64,000 nucleotides of DNA from Hydractinia symbiolongicarpus. Its lineage: Eukaryota > Cnidaria > Hydrozoa > Anthoathecata > Hydractiniidae. Within the stretch, counting starts at the first letter, position 1. The number at the start of each line of letters is the position of its first letter. The notes under the pieces are model-generated. The model saw nothing but the letters and a program-made list of their open reading frames with translations, made no database searches and was not told the DNA's origin. Positions 47,363 to 57,686 of this stretch are shown here, one piece after another. The DNA is taken from NCBI RefSeq assembly GCF_029227915.1, contig NC_079878.1:30655501-30719500 (forward strand), read 5' to 3'. Both the position numbers and the translations under genes were made by a program.

Positions 47363-49779
47363 GCCGACTCCGGGATTTACGGGAAATCGCGGGTTTTCGT
47401 TTGCCGGCGATTAAACATTTTTTTTTATTCAGCGTCTCATCAAAAATGAAAACATTTTTGAAAACTACAAGTCTCATGCGTTTTAGTGGTGAAAAGATAA
47501 TTTAAAAAATCGTTCTGGAAATGAGTTTACTCCCTGGGTATTTTCTTTGTATACTTTTGACTATACGGACCGAGTTTGGGATTTACGGGAATTCGCGGGT
47601 TTTCGTTTGCCGGCGATTAAACTTCTTTTATTCAGCGTCTCATCAAAAATGAAAACATTTTTGAAAACTACAAGTCTCGTGCGTTTTAGTGGTAAAAAGA
47701 TAATTTAAAAAATCGTTCTGGAAATTAGTTTCCTCGCAGGGTACTTTCTTTGTATACTTTTGACTATACGGGCCAAGTCCGGGATTTACGGGAAATCGCG
47801 GGTTTTCGTTTGCCGGCGATTAAACTTCTTTTATTCAGCGTCTCATCAAAAATAAAAACATTTTTGAAAACTCCAAGTCTCATACGTTTTAGTGGTGAAA
47901 AAATAATTTAAAAAATCGTTCGGAAAATGAGTTTACTCCCTGAGTATTTTCTTTGTGTACTTTTGACTATACAGGCCGAGTCCGGGATTTACGGGAAATC
48001 GCGGGTTTTCGTTTGCCGGCGATTAAACTTCTTTTATTCCGCGTCTCATCAAAAATGAAAACATTTTTGAAAACCACAAGTCTCATGCGTTTTAGTGGTG
48101 AAAAGATAATATAAAAAATCGTTCTGGAAAGGAGTTTACTCACAGGGTACTTTCTTTGTATATACTCGACTATACGAGCCAAGCACGGGATTTACGGTAA
48201 ATTGCGGGTTTTTGTTTGCCGGCGATTAAACTTCTTTTATTCAGCGTCTCATCAAAAATGAAAACATTTTTGAAAACTACAAGTCTCATGCGTTTTAGTG
48301 GTGAAAAAATAATTTAAAAAAGCGTTCGGGAAATGAGTTTACTCACAGGGTACTTTCTTTGTATACATTCGACTATACGGGCCAAGCCCGGGATTAAAGG
48401 GTAATCGCGGGTTTTCGTTTGCCGGCGATTAAACTTTTTTCATTAAGCGTCTCATCAAAAATGAAAACATTCCTGAAAACTACAAGTCTCATGCGTTTTA
48501 GTGGTGAAAAAATAATTTAAAAAATCGTTCGGGAAATGTGTTTACTCCCTGGGTATTTTCTTTGTATACTTTTGACGATACGGGCCGAGTGCGGGATTTA
48601 CGGAAAGTTGCGGGTTTTCGTTTGCCGGCGATTAAACTTCTTATATTCAGCGTCTCATCAAAAATAAAAACATTTTTGAAAACTACAAGTCTCATGCGTT
48701 TTAGTGGTGAAAAAATAATTTAAAAATTCGTTCGGGAAATGAGTTTACTCCCTGGGTACTTTCTTTGTATACTTTTGACTATACGGGTCGAGTCCGGGAT
48801 TTACGGGAAATCGCGGATTTTCGTTTGCCGGCGATTAAACATCTTTTATTCGGCGTCTCATCAAAAATGAAAACATTTTTAAAAACTGCAAGTCTTATGC
48901 GTTTTAGTGGTGAAAAGATAATTTAAAAAATCGTTCTGGAAATGAGTTTACTCCCTGCGTAATTTCTTTGTATACTTTTGACTATACGGGCCGAGTCCGG
49001 GATTTACGGGAAATCGCGGGTTTTTGTTTGCCGGCGATTAAACTTCTTTAATTCCGCGTCTCATCAAAAATGAAATCATTTTTGAAAACTACAAGTCTCG
49101 TGCGTTTTAGTGGTGAAAAGATAATTTAAAAAATCGTTCTGGAAATGAGTTTACTCACAGGGTACTTTCTTTGTATATACTCGACTATACGGGCCAAGCA
49201 CGGGATTTACGGGAAATTGCGGGTTTTCGTTTGCCGGCGATTAAACTTCTTTCATTAAGCGTCTCATCAAAAATGAAAACATTCCTGAAAACTACAAGTC
49301 TCATGCGTTTTAGTGGTGAAAAAATAATTTAAAAAATCGTTCGGGAAATGTGTTTACTTCCTGGGTATTTCCTTTGTATACTTTTGACTATACGGGCCGA
49401 GTCCGGGATTTACGGGAAATCGCGGGTTTTCGTTTGCCGGCGATTAAACTTCTTTTATTCCGCGTCTCATCAAAAATGAAAACATTTTTGAAAACTACAA
49501 GTCTCATGCGTTTTAGTGGTGAAAAGATAATATAAAAAATCGTTCTGGAAGGGAGTTTACTCACAGGGTACTTTCTTTGTATATACTCGACTATACGAGC
49601 CAAGCACGGGATTTACGGGAAATTGCGGGTTTTCGTTTGCCGGCGATTAAACTTCTTATATTCAGCGTCTCATCAAAAATGAAAACATTTTTGAAAACTA
49701 CAAGTCTCATGCGTTTTAGTGGTGAAAAAATAATTTAAAAAATCGTTCGGGAAATGAGTTTACTCACAGGGTACTTTCT
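47363..49779 (+). repeat. Mixed units after the 11-mer pair
   Basis: About 12 units, no gene content. It starts with a stretch that resembles 35.3-35.8 kb (GGGCCGACTCC, T-run, GAGTTTGGG, GAAATTAGTTTCC), then a TATA-variant pair, then a set resembling the 11-mer interior: GACGATACGGGCCGAG, AAAATTCGTTCGGG, CGGATTTTCG and TAATTTCTTTG. The unit near 48,431 has AAACTTTTTTCATTAAGCG, the flank typical of long units, but lacks the 39-bp insertion. Confidence 0.8.
47411..47428 (+). repeat. T-run expansion
   Basis: A nine-T run follows TTAAACA in place of the usual ACATCTTTTATTCAG. Context matches 35,401 at an offset of about 12,018 bp. Confidence 0.85.
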
Positions 49780-49875
49780 TTGTATACATTCGACTACACG
49801 GGCCAAGCCCGGGATTTACGGGTAATCGCGGGTTTTCGTTTGCCGGCGATTAAACTTTTTTCATTAGGCGTCTCA

Positions 49876-49946
49876 TCAAAAATGAAAACATTCCTGAAAA
49901 CTACAAAATCAAAATCAAAAATGAAAACATTTTTGAAAACTACAAG
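49876..49946 (+). repeat. 39-bp internal duplication, long unit 3
   Basis: Repeated starts at 49876 and 49915. Flank AAACTTTTTTCATTAGGCG, one base different from the others. First of five long units spaced 851, 851, 851 and 1,054 bp. Confidence 0.95.
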
Positions 49947-50726
49947 TCTCATGCGTTTTAGTGGTGAAAAAATAATTTAAAAAATCGTTCGAGAAATGAG
50001 TTTACTCCCTGCGTATTTTCTTTGTATACTTTTGACTATACGGGCCGAGTCCGGGATTTACGGGAAATCGCGCTTTTTTGTTTGCCGGCGATTAAACATC
50101 TTTTATTCAGCGTCTCATCAAAAATGAAAACATTTTTGAAAACTACAAGTCTCATGCGTTTTAGTGGTGAAAAGATAATATAAAAAATCGTTCTGGAAAG
50201 GAGTTTACTCACAGGGTACTTTCTTTGTATGTACTCGACTATACGAGCCGAGTCCGGGATTAACGGGAAATCGCGGGTTTTCGTTTGCCGGCGATTAAAC
50301 TTCTTTAATTCCGCGTCTCATCAAAAATGAAATCATTTTTGAAAACTACAAGTCTCGTGCGTTTTAGTGGTGAAAAGATAATTTAAAAAATCGTTCTGGA
50401 AATGAGTTTACTCACAGGGTACTTTCTTTGTATATACTCGACTATACGGGCCAAGCACGGCATTTACGGGAAATCGCGGGTTTTCGTTTGTCGGCGATTA
50501 AACTTCTTTAATTCCGCGTCTCATCAAAAATGAAATCATTTTTGAAAACTTCAAGTCTCATGCGTTTTAGTGGTGAAAAAATAATTTAAAAACTCGTTCG
50601 GGAAATGAGTTTACTCACAGGGTACTTTCTTTGTATACATTCGACTATACGGGCCAAGCCCGGCATTTCCGGGTAATCGCGGGTTTTCGTTTGCCGGCGA
50701 TTAAACTTTTTTCATTAAGCGTCTCA

Positions 50727-50797
50727 TCAAAAATGAAAACATTCCTGAAAACTACAAAATCAAAATCAAAAATGAAAACATTTTTGAAAACTACAAG
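50727..50797 (+). repeat. 39-bp internal duplication, long unit 4
   Basis: Repeated starts at 50727 and 50766. The upstream part of the unit has GGCATTTCCGGGTAATCG, a private form. Confidence 0.95.
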
Positions 50798-51577
50798 TCT
50801 CATGCGTTTTAGTGGTGAAAAAATAATTTAAAAAATCGTTCGAGAAATGAGTTTACTCCCTGCGTATTTTCTTTGTATACTTTTGACTATACGGGCCGAG
50901 TCCGGGATTTATGGGAAATCGCGGGTTTTTGTTTGCCGGCGATTAAACATCTTTTATTCAGCGTCTCATCAAAAATGAAAACATTCCTGAAAACTACAAG
51001 TCTCATGCGTTTTAGTGGTGAAAAGATAATATAAAAAATCGTTCTGGAAAGAAGTTTACTCATAGGGTACTTTCTTTGTATATACTCGACTATACGAGCC
51101 AAGCACGGGATTTACGGGAAATTGCGGGTTTTCGTTTGCCGGCGATTAAACTTCTTTTATTCAGCGTCTCATCAAAAATGAAAACATTTTTGAAAACTAC
51201 AAGTCTCATGCGTTTTAGTGGTGAAAAGATAATTTAAAAAATCGTTCTGAAAATGAGTTTACTCACAGGGTACTTTATTTGTATGTACTGGACTATACGG
51301 GCCAAGCACGGGATTTACGGGAAATCGCGGGTTTTTGTTTGCCGGCGATTAAACTTCTTATATTCAGCGTCTCATCAAAAATGAAAACATTTTTGAAAAC
51401 TACAAGTCTCATGCGTTTTAGTGGTGAAAAAATAATTTGAAAAATCGTTCGGGAAATGAGTTTACTCACAGGGTACTTTCTTTGTATACATTCGACTATA
51501 CGGGCCAAGCCCGGGATTTACGGGTAATCGCGGGTTTTCGTTTACCGGCGATTAAACTTTTTTCATTAAGCGTCTCA

Positions 51578-51648
51578 TCAAAAATGAAAACATTTCTGAA
51601 AACTACAAAATCAAAATCAAAAATGAAAACATTTTTGAAAACTACAAG
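51578..51648 (+). repeat. 39-bp internal duplication, long unit 5
   Basis: Repeated starts at 51578 and 51617. The first arm is CATTTCTG, intermediate between CATTTTTG and CATTCCTG, and the unit has TTTACCGGCG. Both features are shared with the next long unit. Confidence 0.95.
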
Positions 51649-52428
51649 TCTCATGCGTTTTAGTGGTGAAAAAATAATTTAAAAAATCGTTCGAGAAATG
51701 AGTTTACTCCCTGCGTATTTTCTTTGTATACTTTTGACTATACGGGCCGAGTCCGCGATTTACGGGAAATCGCGGGTTTTCGTTTGCCGGCGATTAAACA
51801 TCTTTTATTCAGCATCTCATCAAAAATGAAAACATTTTTGAAAACTACAAGTCTCATGCGTTTTAGTGGTGTAAAGATAATTTAAAAAATCGTTCTGGAA
51901 ATGAGTTTATTCCCTGCGTATTTTCTTTGTATACTATTGACTATACGGGCTGAGTCCGGGATTTACGGGAAATCGCGGGTTTTCGTTTGCCGGCGATTAA
52001 ACATCTTTTATTCAGCGTCTCATCAAAAATGAAAACATTTTTGAAAACTACAAGTCTCATGCGTTTTAGTGGTGAAAAGATAATTTAAAAAATCGTTCTG
52101 GAAATGAGTTTACTCACAGGGTACTTTCTTTGTATGTACTCGACTATACGGGCCAAGCACGGGATTTACGGGAAATCGCGGGTTTTTGTTTGCCGGCGAT
52201 TAAACTTCTTATATTCAGCGTCTCATCAAAAATGAAAACATTTTTGAAAACTACAAGTCTCATGCGTTTTAGTGGTGAAAAGATAATATAAAAAATCGTT
52301 CTGAAAATGAGTTTACTCACAGGGTACTTTCTTTGTATGTACTCGACTATACGGGCCAAGCCCGGGATTTACGGGTAATCGCGGGTTTTCGTTTACCGGC
52401 GATTAAACTTTTTTCATTAAGCGTCTCA

Positions 52429-52499
52429 TCAAAAATGAAAACATTTCTGAAAACTACAAAATCAAAATCAAAAATGAAAACATTTTTGAAAACTACAAG
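52429..52499 (+). repeat. 39-bp internal duplication, long unit 6
   Basis: Repeated starts at 52429 and 52468, with the CATTTCTG arm. The front part of this unit carries TATGTACTCG instead of TATACATTCG, so it is a hybrid of two unit types. Confidence 0.95.
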
Positions 52500-53482
52500 T
52501 CTCATGCGTTTTAGTGGTGAAAAAATAATTTAAAAAATCGTTCGAGAAATGAGTTTACTCCCTGCGTATTTTCTTTGTATACTTTTGACTATACGGGCCG
52601 AGTCCGCGATTTACGGGAAATCGCGGGTTTTCGTTTGCCGGCGATTAAACATCTTTTATTCAGCATCTCATCAAAAATGAAAACATTTTTGAAAACTACA
52701 AGTCTCATGCGTTTTAGTGGTGTAAAGATAATTTAAAAAATCGTTCTGGAAATGAGTTTATTCCCTGCGTATTTTCTTTGTATACTATTGACTATACGGG
52801 CTGAGTCCGGGATTTACGGGAAATCGCGGGTTTTCGTTTGCCGGCGATTAAACATCTTTTATTCAGCGTCTCATCAAAAATGAAAACATTTTTGAAAACT
52901 ACAAGTCTCATGCGTTTTAGTGGTGAAAAGATAATTTAAAAAATCGTTCTGGAAATGAGTTTACTCACAGGGTACTTTCTTTGTATGTACTCGACTATAC
53001 GGGCCAAGCACGGGATTTACGGGAAATCGCGGGTTTTTGTTTGCCGGCGATTAAACTTCTTATATTCAGCGTCTCATCAAAAATGAAAACATTTTTGAAA
53101 ACTACAAGTCTCATGCGTTTTAGTGGTGAAAAGATAATATAAAAAATCGTTCTGAAAATGAGTTTACTCACAGGGTACTTTCTTTGTATGTACTCGACTA
53201 TACGGGCCAAGCACGGGATTTACGGGAAATCGCGGGTTTTCGTTTGCCGGCGATTAAACATCTTTTATTCAGCGTCTCATCAAAAATGAAAACATTTTTG
53301 AAAACTACAAGTCTCATGCGTTTTAGTGGTGAAAAAATAATTTAAAAAATCGTTCGGGAAATGAGTTTACTCACAGGGTACTTTCTTTGTATACATTCGA
53401 CTATACGGGCCAAGCCCGGGATTTACGGGTAATCGCGGGTTTTCGTTTACCGGCGATTAAACTTTTTTCATTAAGCGTCTCA

Positions 53483-53553
53483 TCAAAAATGAAAACATTC
53501 CTGAAAACTACAAAATCAAAATCAAAAATGAAAACATTTTTGAAAACTACAAG
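53483..53553 (+). repeat. 39-bp internal duplication, long unit 7
   Basis: Repeated starts at 53483 and 53522, with the CATTCCTG arm and TTTACCGGCG. The tail of the unit has the TATA variant AATAATATAAAAAATCG. Confidence 0.95.
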
Positions 53554-56500
53554 TCTCATGCGTTTTAGTGGTGAAAAAATAATATAAAAAATCGTTCGAG
53601 AAATGAGTTTACTCCCTGCGTATTTTCTTTGTATACTTTTGACTATACGGGCCGAGTCCGGGATTTACGGGAAATCGCGGGTTTTCGTTTGCCGGCGATT
53701 AAACATCTTTTATTCAGCATCTCATCAAAAATGAAAACATTTTTGAAAACTACAAGTCTCATGCGTTTTAGTGGTGTAAAGATAATTTAAAAAATCGTTC
53801 TGGAAATGAGTTTATTCCCTGCGTATTTTCTTTGTATACTATTGACTATACGGGCTGAGTCCGGGATTTACGGGAAATCGCGGGTTTTCGTTTGCCGGCG
53901 ATTAAACATCTTTTATTCAGCGTCTCATCAAAAATGAAAACATTTTTGAAAACTACAAGTGTCATGCGTTTTAGTGGTGAAAAGATAATTTAAAAAATCG
54001 TTCTGGAAATGAGTTTACTCACAGGGTACTTTCTTTGTATGTACTCGACTATACGGGCCAAGCACGGGATTTACGGGAAATCGCGGGTTTTTGTTTGCCG
54101 GCGATTAAACTTCTTATATTCAGCGTCTCATCAAAAATGAAAACATTTTTGAAAACTACAAGTCTCATGCGTTTTAGTGGTGTAAAGATAATTTAAAAAA
54201 TCGTTCTGGAAATGAGTTTACTCCCTGCGTATTTTCTTTGTATACTTTTGACTATACGGGCCGAGTCCGGGATTTACGGGAAATCGCGGGTTTTCGTTTG
54301 CCGGCGATTAAACATCTTTTATTCAGCATCTCATCAAAAATGAAAACATTTTTGAAAACTACAAGTCTCATGCGTTTTAGTGGTGTAAAGATAATTTAAA
54401 AAATCGTTCTGGAAATGAGTTTACTCCCTGCGTATTTTCTTTGTATACTATTGACTATACGGGCCGAGTCCGGGATTTACGGGAAATCGCGGGTTTTCGT
54501 TTGCCGGCGATTAAACATCTTTTATTCAGCGTCTCATCAAAAATGAAAACATTTTTGAAAACTACAAGTCTCATGCGTTTTAGTGGTGAAAAGATAATTT
54601 AAAAAATCGTTCTGGAAATGAGTTTACTCACAGGGTACTTTCTTTGTATGTACTCGACTATACGGGCCAAGCACGGGATTTACGGGAAATCGCGGGTTTT
54701 TGTTTGCCGGCGATTAAACTTCTTATATTCAGCGTCTCATCAAAAATGAAAACATTTTTGAAAACTACAAGTCTCATGCGTTTTAGTGGTGAAAAAATAA
54801 TTTAAAAAATCGTTCGGGAAATGAGTTTACTCACAGGGTACTTTCTTTGTATACATTCGACTATACGGGCCAAGCCTGGGATTTAAGGGAAATCGCGGGT
54901 TTTCGTTTGCCGGCGATTAAACTTCTTTCATTAAGCGTCTTATCAAAAATGAAAACATTCCTGAAAACTACAAGTCTCATGCGTTTTAGTGGTGAAAAAA
55001 TAATTTAAAAAATCGTTCGGGACATGAGTTTACTCCCTGGGTACTTTCTTTGTATACTTTTGACTATACGAACCGAGTCCGGGATTTACGGGAAATCGCG
55101 GGTTTTCGTTTGCCGGCGATTAAACATCTTTTATTCAGCGTCTCATCAAAAATGAAAACATTTTTGAAAACTTCAAGTCTCATGCGTTTTAGTGGTGAAA
55201 AGATAATTTAAAAAATCGTTCTGAAAATGAGTTTACTCACAGGGTATTTCTTTGTATGTACCCGACTATACGGGCCAAGCACGGGATTTACGGGAAATCG
55301 CAGGTTTTCGTTTGCCGGCGATTAAACATCTTTTATTCAGCGTCTCATCAAAAATGAAAACATTTTTGAAAACTACAAGTCTCACGCGTCTTAGTGGTGA
55401 AAAAATAATTTAAAAAATCGTTCGAGAAATGAGTTTACTCCCTGCGTATTTTCTTTGTATACTTTTGACTATACGGGCCGAGTCCGGGATTTACGGGAAA
55501 TCGCGGGTTTTCATTTGCCGGCGATTAAACATCTTTTATTCAGCATCTCATCAAAAATTAAAACATTTTTGAAAACTACAAGTCTCATGCGTTCTAGTGG
55601 TGTAAAGATAATTTAAAAAATCGTTCTGGAAATGAGTTTACTCCCTGCGTATTTTCTTTGTATACTTTTGACTATACGGGCCGAGTCCGGGATTTACAGG
55701 AAATCGCGGGTTTTCGTTTGCCGGCGATTAAACATCTTTTATTCAGCGTCTCATCAAAAATGAAAACATTTTTGAAAACTACAAGTCTCATGCGTTTTAG
55801 TGGTGAAAAGATAATTTAAAAAATCGTTCTGGAAATGAGTTTACTCACAGGGTACTTTCTTTGTATGTACTCGACTATACGGGCCAAGCACGGGATTTAC
55901 GGGAAATCGCGGGTTTTTGTTTGCCGGCGATTAAACTTCTTATATTCAGCGTCTCATCAAAAATGAAAACATTTTTAAAAACTACAAGTCTCGTGCGTTT
56001 TAGTGGTGAAAAAAAATTTAAAAAATCGTTCGGGAAATGAGTTTACTCACAGGGCACTTTCTTTGTATACATTCGACTATACGGGTCAAGCCCGGGATTT
56101 ACGGGAAATCGCGGGTTTTCGTTTGCCGGCGATTAAACTTCTTTCATTAAGCCTCTCATCAAAAATGAAAACATTCCTGAAAACTACAAGTCTCTTGCGT
56201 TTTAGTGGTGAAAAAATAATTTAAAAAATCGTTCGGGACATGAGTTTACTCCCTGGGTACTTTCTTTGTATACTTTTGACTATACGAACCGAGTCCGGGA
56301 TTTACGGGAAATCGCGGGTTTTCGTTTGCCGGCGATTAAACATCTTTTATTCAGCGTCTCATCAAAAATGAAAACATTTTTGAAAACTACAAGTCTCATG
56401 CGTTTTAGTGGTGAAAAGATAATTTAAAAAATCGTTCTGAAAATGAGTTTACTCACAAGGTACTTTCTTTGTATGTACTCGACTATACGGGCCAAGCACG

Positions 56501-56564
56501 GGATTTACGGGTAATCGCGGGTTTTCGTTTGCCGGCGATTAAACTTTTTTCATTAAGCGTCTCA

Positions 56565-56635
56565 TCAAAAATGAAAACATTCCTGAAAACTACAAAATCA
56601 AAATCAAAAATGAAAACATTTTTGAAAACTACAAG
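56565..56635 (+). repeat. 39-bp internal duplication, long unit 8
   Basis: Repeated starts at 56565 and 56604. The unit front is TATGTACTCG type; the tail has CTCATGGGTTTTAGTGG in place of CTCATGCGTTTTAGTGG, losing a CpG. That loss is shared with long units 9 and 10. Confidence 0.95.
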
Positions 56636-57077
56636 TCTCATGGGTTTTAGTGGTGAAAAAATAATTTAAAAAATCGTTCGAGAAATGAGTTTACTCCCTG
56701 CGTATCTTCTTTGTATACATTCGACTATACGGGCCAAGCCCGGGATTTTCGGGAAATCAACGGTTTTCGTTTACCGGCGATTAAACTTCTTTCATTAAGC
56801 GTCTCATCAAAAATGAAAACATTCCTGAAAACTACAAGTCTCATGCGTTTTAGTGGTGAAAAAATAATTTAAAAAATCGTTCCGGACATGAGTTTACTCC
56901 CTGGGTACTTTCTTTGTATACTTTTGACTATACGAACCGAGTCCGGGATTTACGGGAAATCGCGGGTTTTCGTTTGCCGGCGATTAAACATCTTTTATTC
57001 AGCGTCTCATCAAAAATGAAAACATTTTTGAAAACTACAAGTCTCATGCGTTTTAGTGGTGAAAAAATAATTTAAAA

Positions 57078-57280
57078 AATCGTTCGGGAAATGAGTTTAC
57101 TCACAGGGTACTTTCTTTGTATACATTCGACTATACGGGCCAAGCCCGGGATTTACGGGAAATTGCGGGTTTTCGTTTGCCGGCGATTAAACTTCTTTCA
57201 TTAAGCGTCTCATCAAAAATGAAAACATTCCTGAAAACTACAAGTCTCATGCGTTTTAGTGGTGAAAAAATAATTTAAAA
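57078..57280 (+). repeat. Representative unit, 'CATTCG' type (203 bp)
   Basis: A complete 203-bp unit chosen as reference, phased to start at AATCGTTCGGG. Marker states: TCACAGGGTAC, TATACATTCG, CCAAGCCCGGG, TTCTTTCATTAAGCG, CATTCCTG and AAAATAATTT. By hand count it has 38 C and 41 G (39% GC) and 13 CpG steps, an observed/expected ratio of about 1.7. Its dyad is broken by CATTCCTG. This type carries the TTCG-N6-CGGG motif. Confidence 0.95.
57126..57139 (+). promoter_or_regulatory. CENP-B-box-like motif, one base short (tentative)
   Basis: TTCGACTATACGGG fits TTCG-NNN-A-NN-CGGG. The essential CENP-B box bases are TTCG-NNNN-A-NN-CGGG, so this lacks one spacer base. It is found only in CATTCG-type units; in the others TTCG is TTTG or CTCG. 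It may be coincidence, and CENP-B itself would be expected to tolerate the shift poorly. Confidence 0.25.
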
Positions 57281-57338
57281 AATCGTTCGGGACATGAGAT
57301 TACTCCCTGGGTACTTTCTTTGTATACTTTTGACTATA

Positions 57339-57388
57339 CGAACCGACTCCGGGATTTACGGGAAATCGCGGGTTTTCGTTTGCCGGCG
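57339..57388 (+). other. CpG block with about 10-bp helical phasing
   Basis: In this unit CpG steps start at 57339, 57350, 57359, 57369, 57377 and 57387, spacings of 11, 9, 10, 8 and 10 bp, with extra CpGs at 57344, 57367 and 57384. AT-rich triplets lie between most of them. This alternation is the classic pattern for rotational positioning of DNA on a histone octamer; a positioning role is inferred. The block recurs in every unit with small changes. Confidence 0.6.
57353..57367 (+). repeat. Second short dyad, GATTT-ACGGG-AAATC
   Basis: A 5-bp stem with a 5-base loop inside the CpG-rich half. It extends to 8 bp with one mismatch (CGGGATTT against AAATCGCG). It is altered in GATTAACGGG, GGAAGTTG and GGAATTCG units, so it is less conserved than the AT-rich dyad. 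Confidence 0.65.
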
Positions 57389-57416
57389 ATTAAACATCTT
57401 TTATTCAGCGTCTCAT

Positions 57417-57436
57417 CAAAAATGAAAACATTTTTG
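57417..57436 (+). repeat. Representative 8-bp-stem dyad (inverted repeat)
   Basis: CAAAAATG, loop AAAA, then CATTTTTG. The arms are exact reverse complements. The element sits at the same place in every intact unit. It is perfect in the CATTTTTG units and broken by two T-to-C changes in the CATTCCTG units or by G-to-A in the ATAAAAAC units. Such AT-rich dyads can extrude as cruciforms; whether this one does is unknown. Confidence 0.9.
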
Positions 57437-57483
57437 AAAACTTCAAGTCTCATGCGTTTTAGTGGTGAAAAGATAATTTAAAA

Positions 57484-57686
57484 AATCGTTCTGAAAATGA
57501 GTTTACTCACAGGGTACTTTCTTTGTATGTACTCGACTATACGGGCCAAGCACAGGATTTACGGGAAATCGCGGGTTTTTGTTTGCCGGCGATTAAACAT
57601 CTTTTATTCAGCGTCTCATCAAAAATGAAAACATTTTTGAAAACTACAAGTCTCATGCGTCTTAGTGGTGAAAAAATAATTTAAAA
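57484..57686 (+). repeat. Representative unit, 'TATGTACTCG' type (203 bp)
   Basis: Third consecutive reference unit. Marker states: CTGAAAATGAG, TCACAGGGTAC, TATGTACTCG, CCAAGCACAGG, TTTTTGTTTGCC (the CpG of TTTTCG lost), AACATCTTTTATTCAGCG and a perfect dyad. Sibling units with CCAAGCACGGG and TTCTTATATTCAGCG occur from about 1.1 kb to 60.4 kb. Confidence 0.93.

Larger units (their letters stand above)
49780..53590 (+). repeat. 851-bp tetramers containing one long unit each
   Basis: TATACATTCG or TATGTACTCG starts of the long units fall at 49,780, 50,631, 51,482 and 52,333, each 851 bp apart (4 x 203 + 39), then at 53,387 after one extra unit (1,054 bp). The repeats at about 51.49-52.34 and 52.34-53.19 kb share TCCGCGATTTACGGG, CAGCATCTCATC, GTGTAAAGATAATTT and TACTATTGACTATACGGGC, and look almost identical. 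Earlier repeats are more diverged. No gene content. Confidence 0.88.
53591..57389 (+). repeat. Mixed units of the right-hand subfamily
   Basis: About 19 units, no gene content. GTGTAAAGATAATTT and CAGCATCTCATC units continue from the left. CGGGACATGAG/ACGAACCGAG units begin near 55,020 and recur near 56,233, 56,881 and 57,288. A long unit lies near 56,565. A junction unit near 56,700 reads CGTATCTTCTTTGTATACATTCG with GGAAATCAACGG, combining two unit types. Confidence 0.82.
57281..57483 (+). repeat. Representative unit, 'CTTTTG' type (203 bp)
   Basis: The unit immediately after the reference unit, again exactly 203 bp. Marker states: CGGGACATGAG, TCCCTGGGTAC, TATACTTTTG, ACGAACCGACTCC, AACATCTTTTATTCAGCG, a perfect CATTTTTG dyad arm, and AAAGATAATTT at its end. 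The CGGGACATGAG plus ACGAACCGA combination recurs between about 55.0 and 63.5 kb, and I did not see it elsewhere. Confidence 0.95.

Noticed and set aside
57367-57388. CENP-B box in TTCGTTTGCCGGCGA
   Set aside because: TTCG is present but the required central A is C and the CGGG block reads GCGA, so three essential positions fail.
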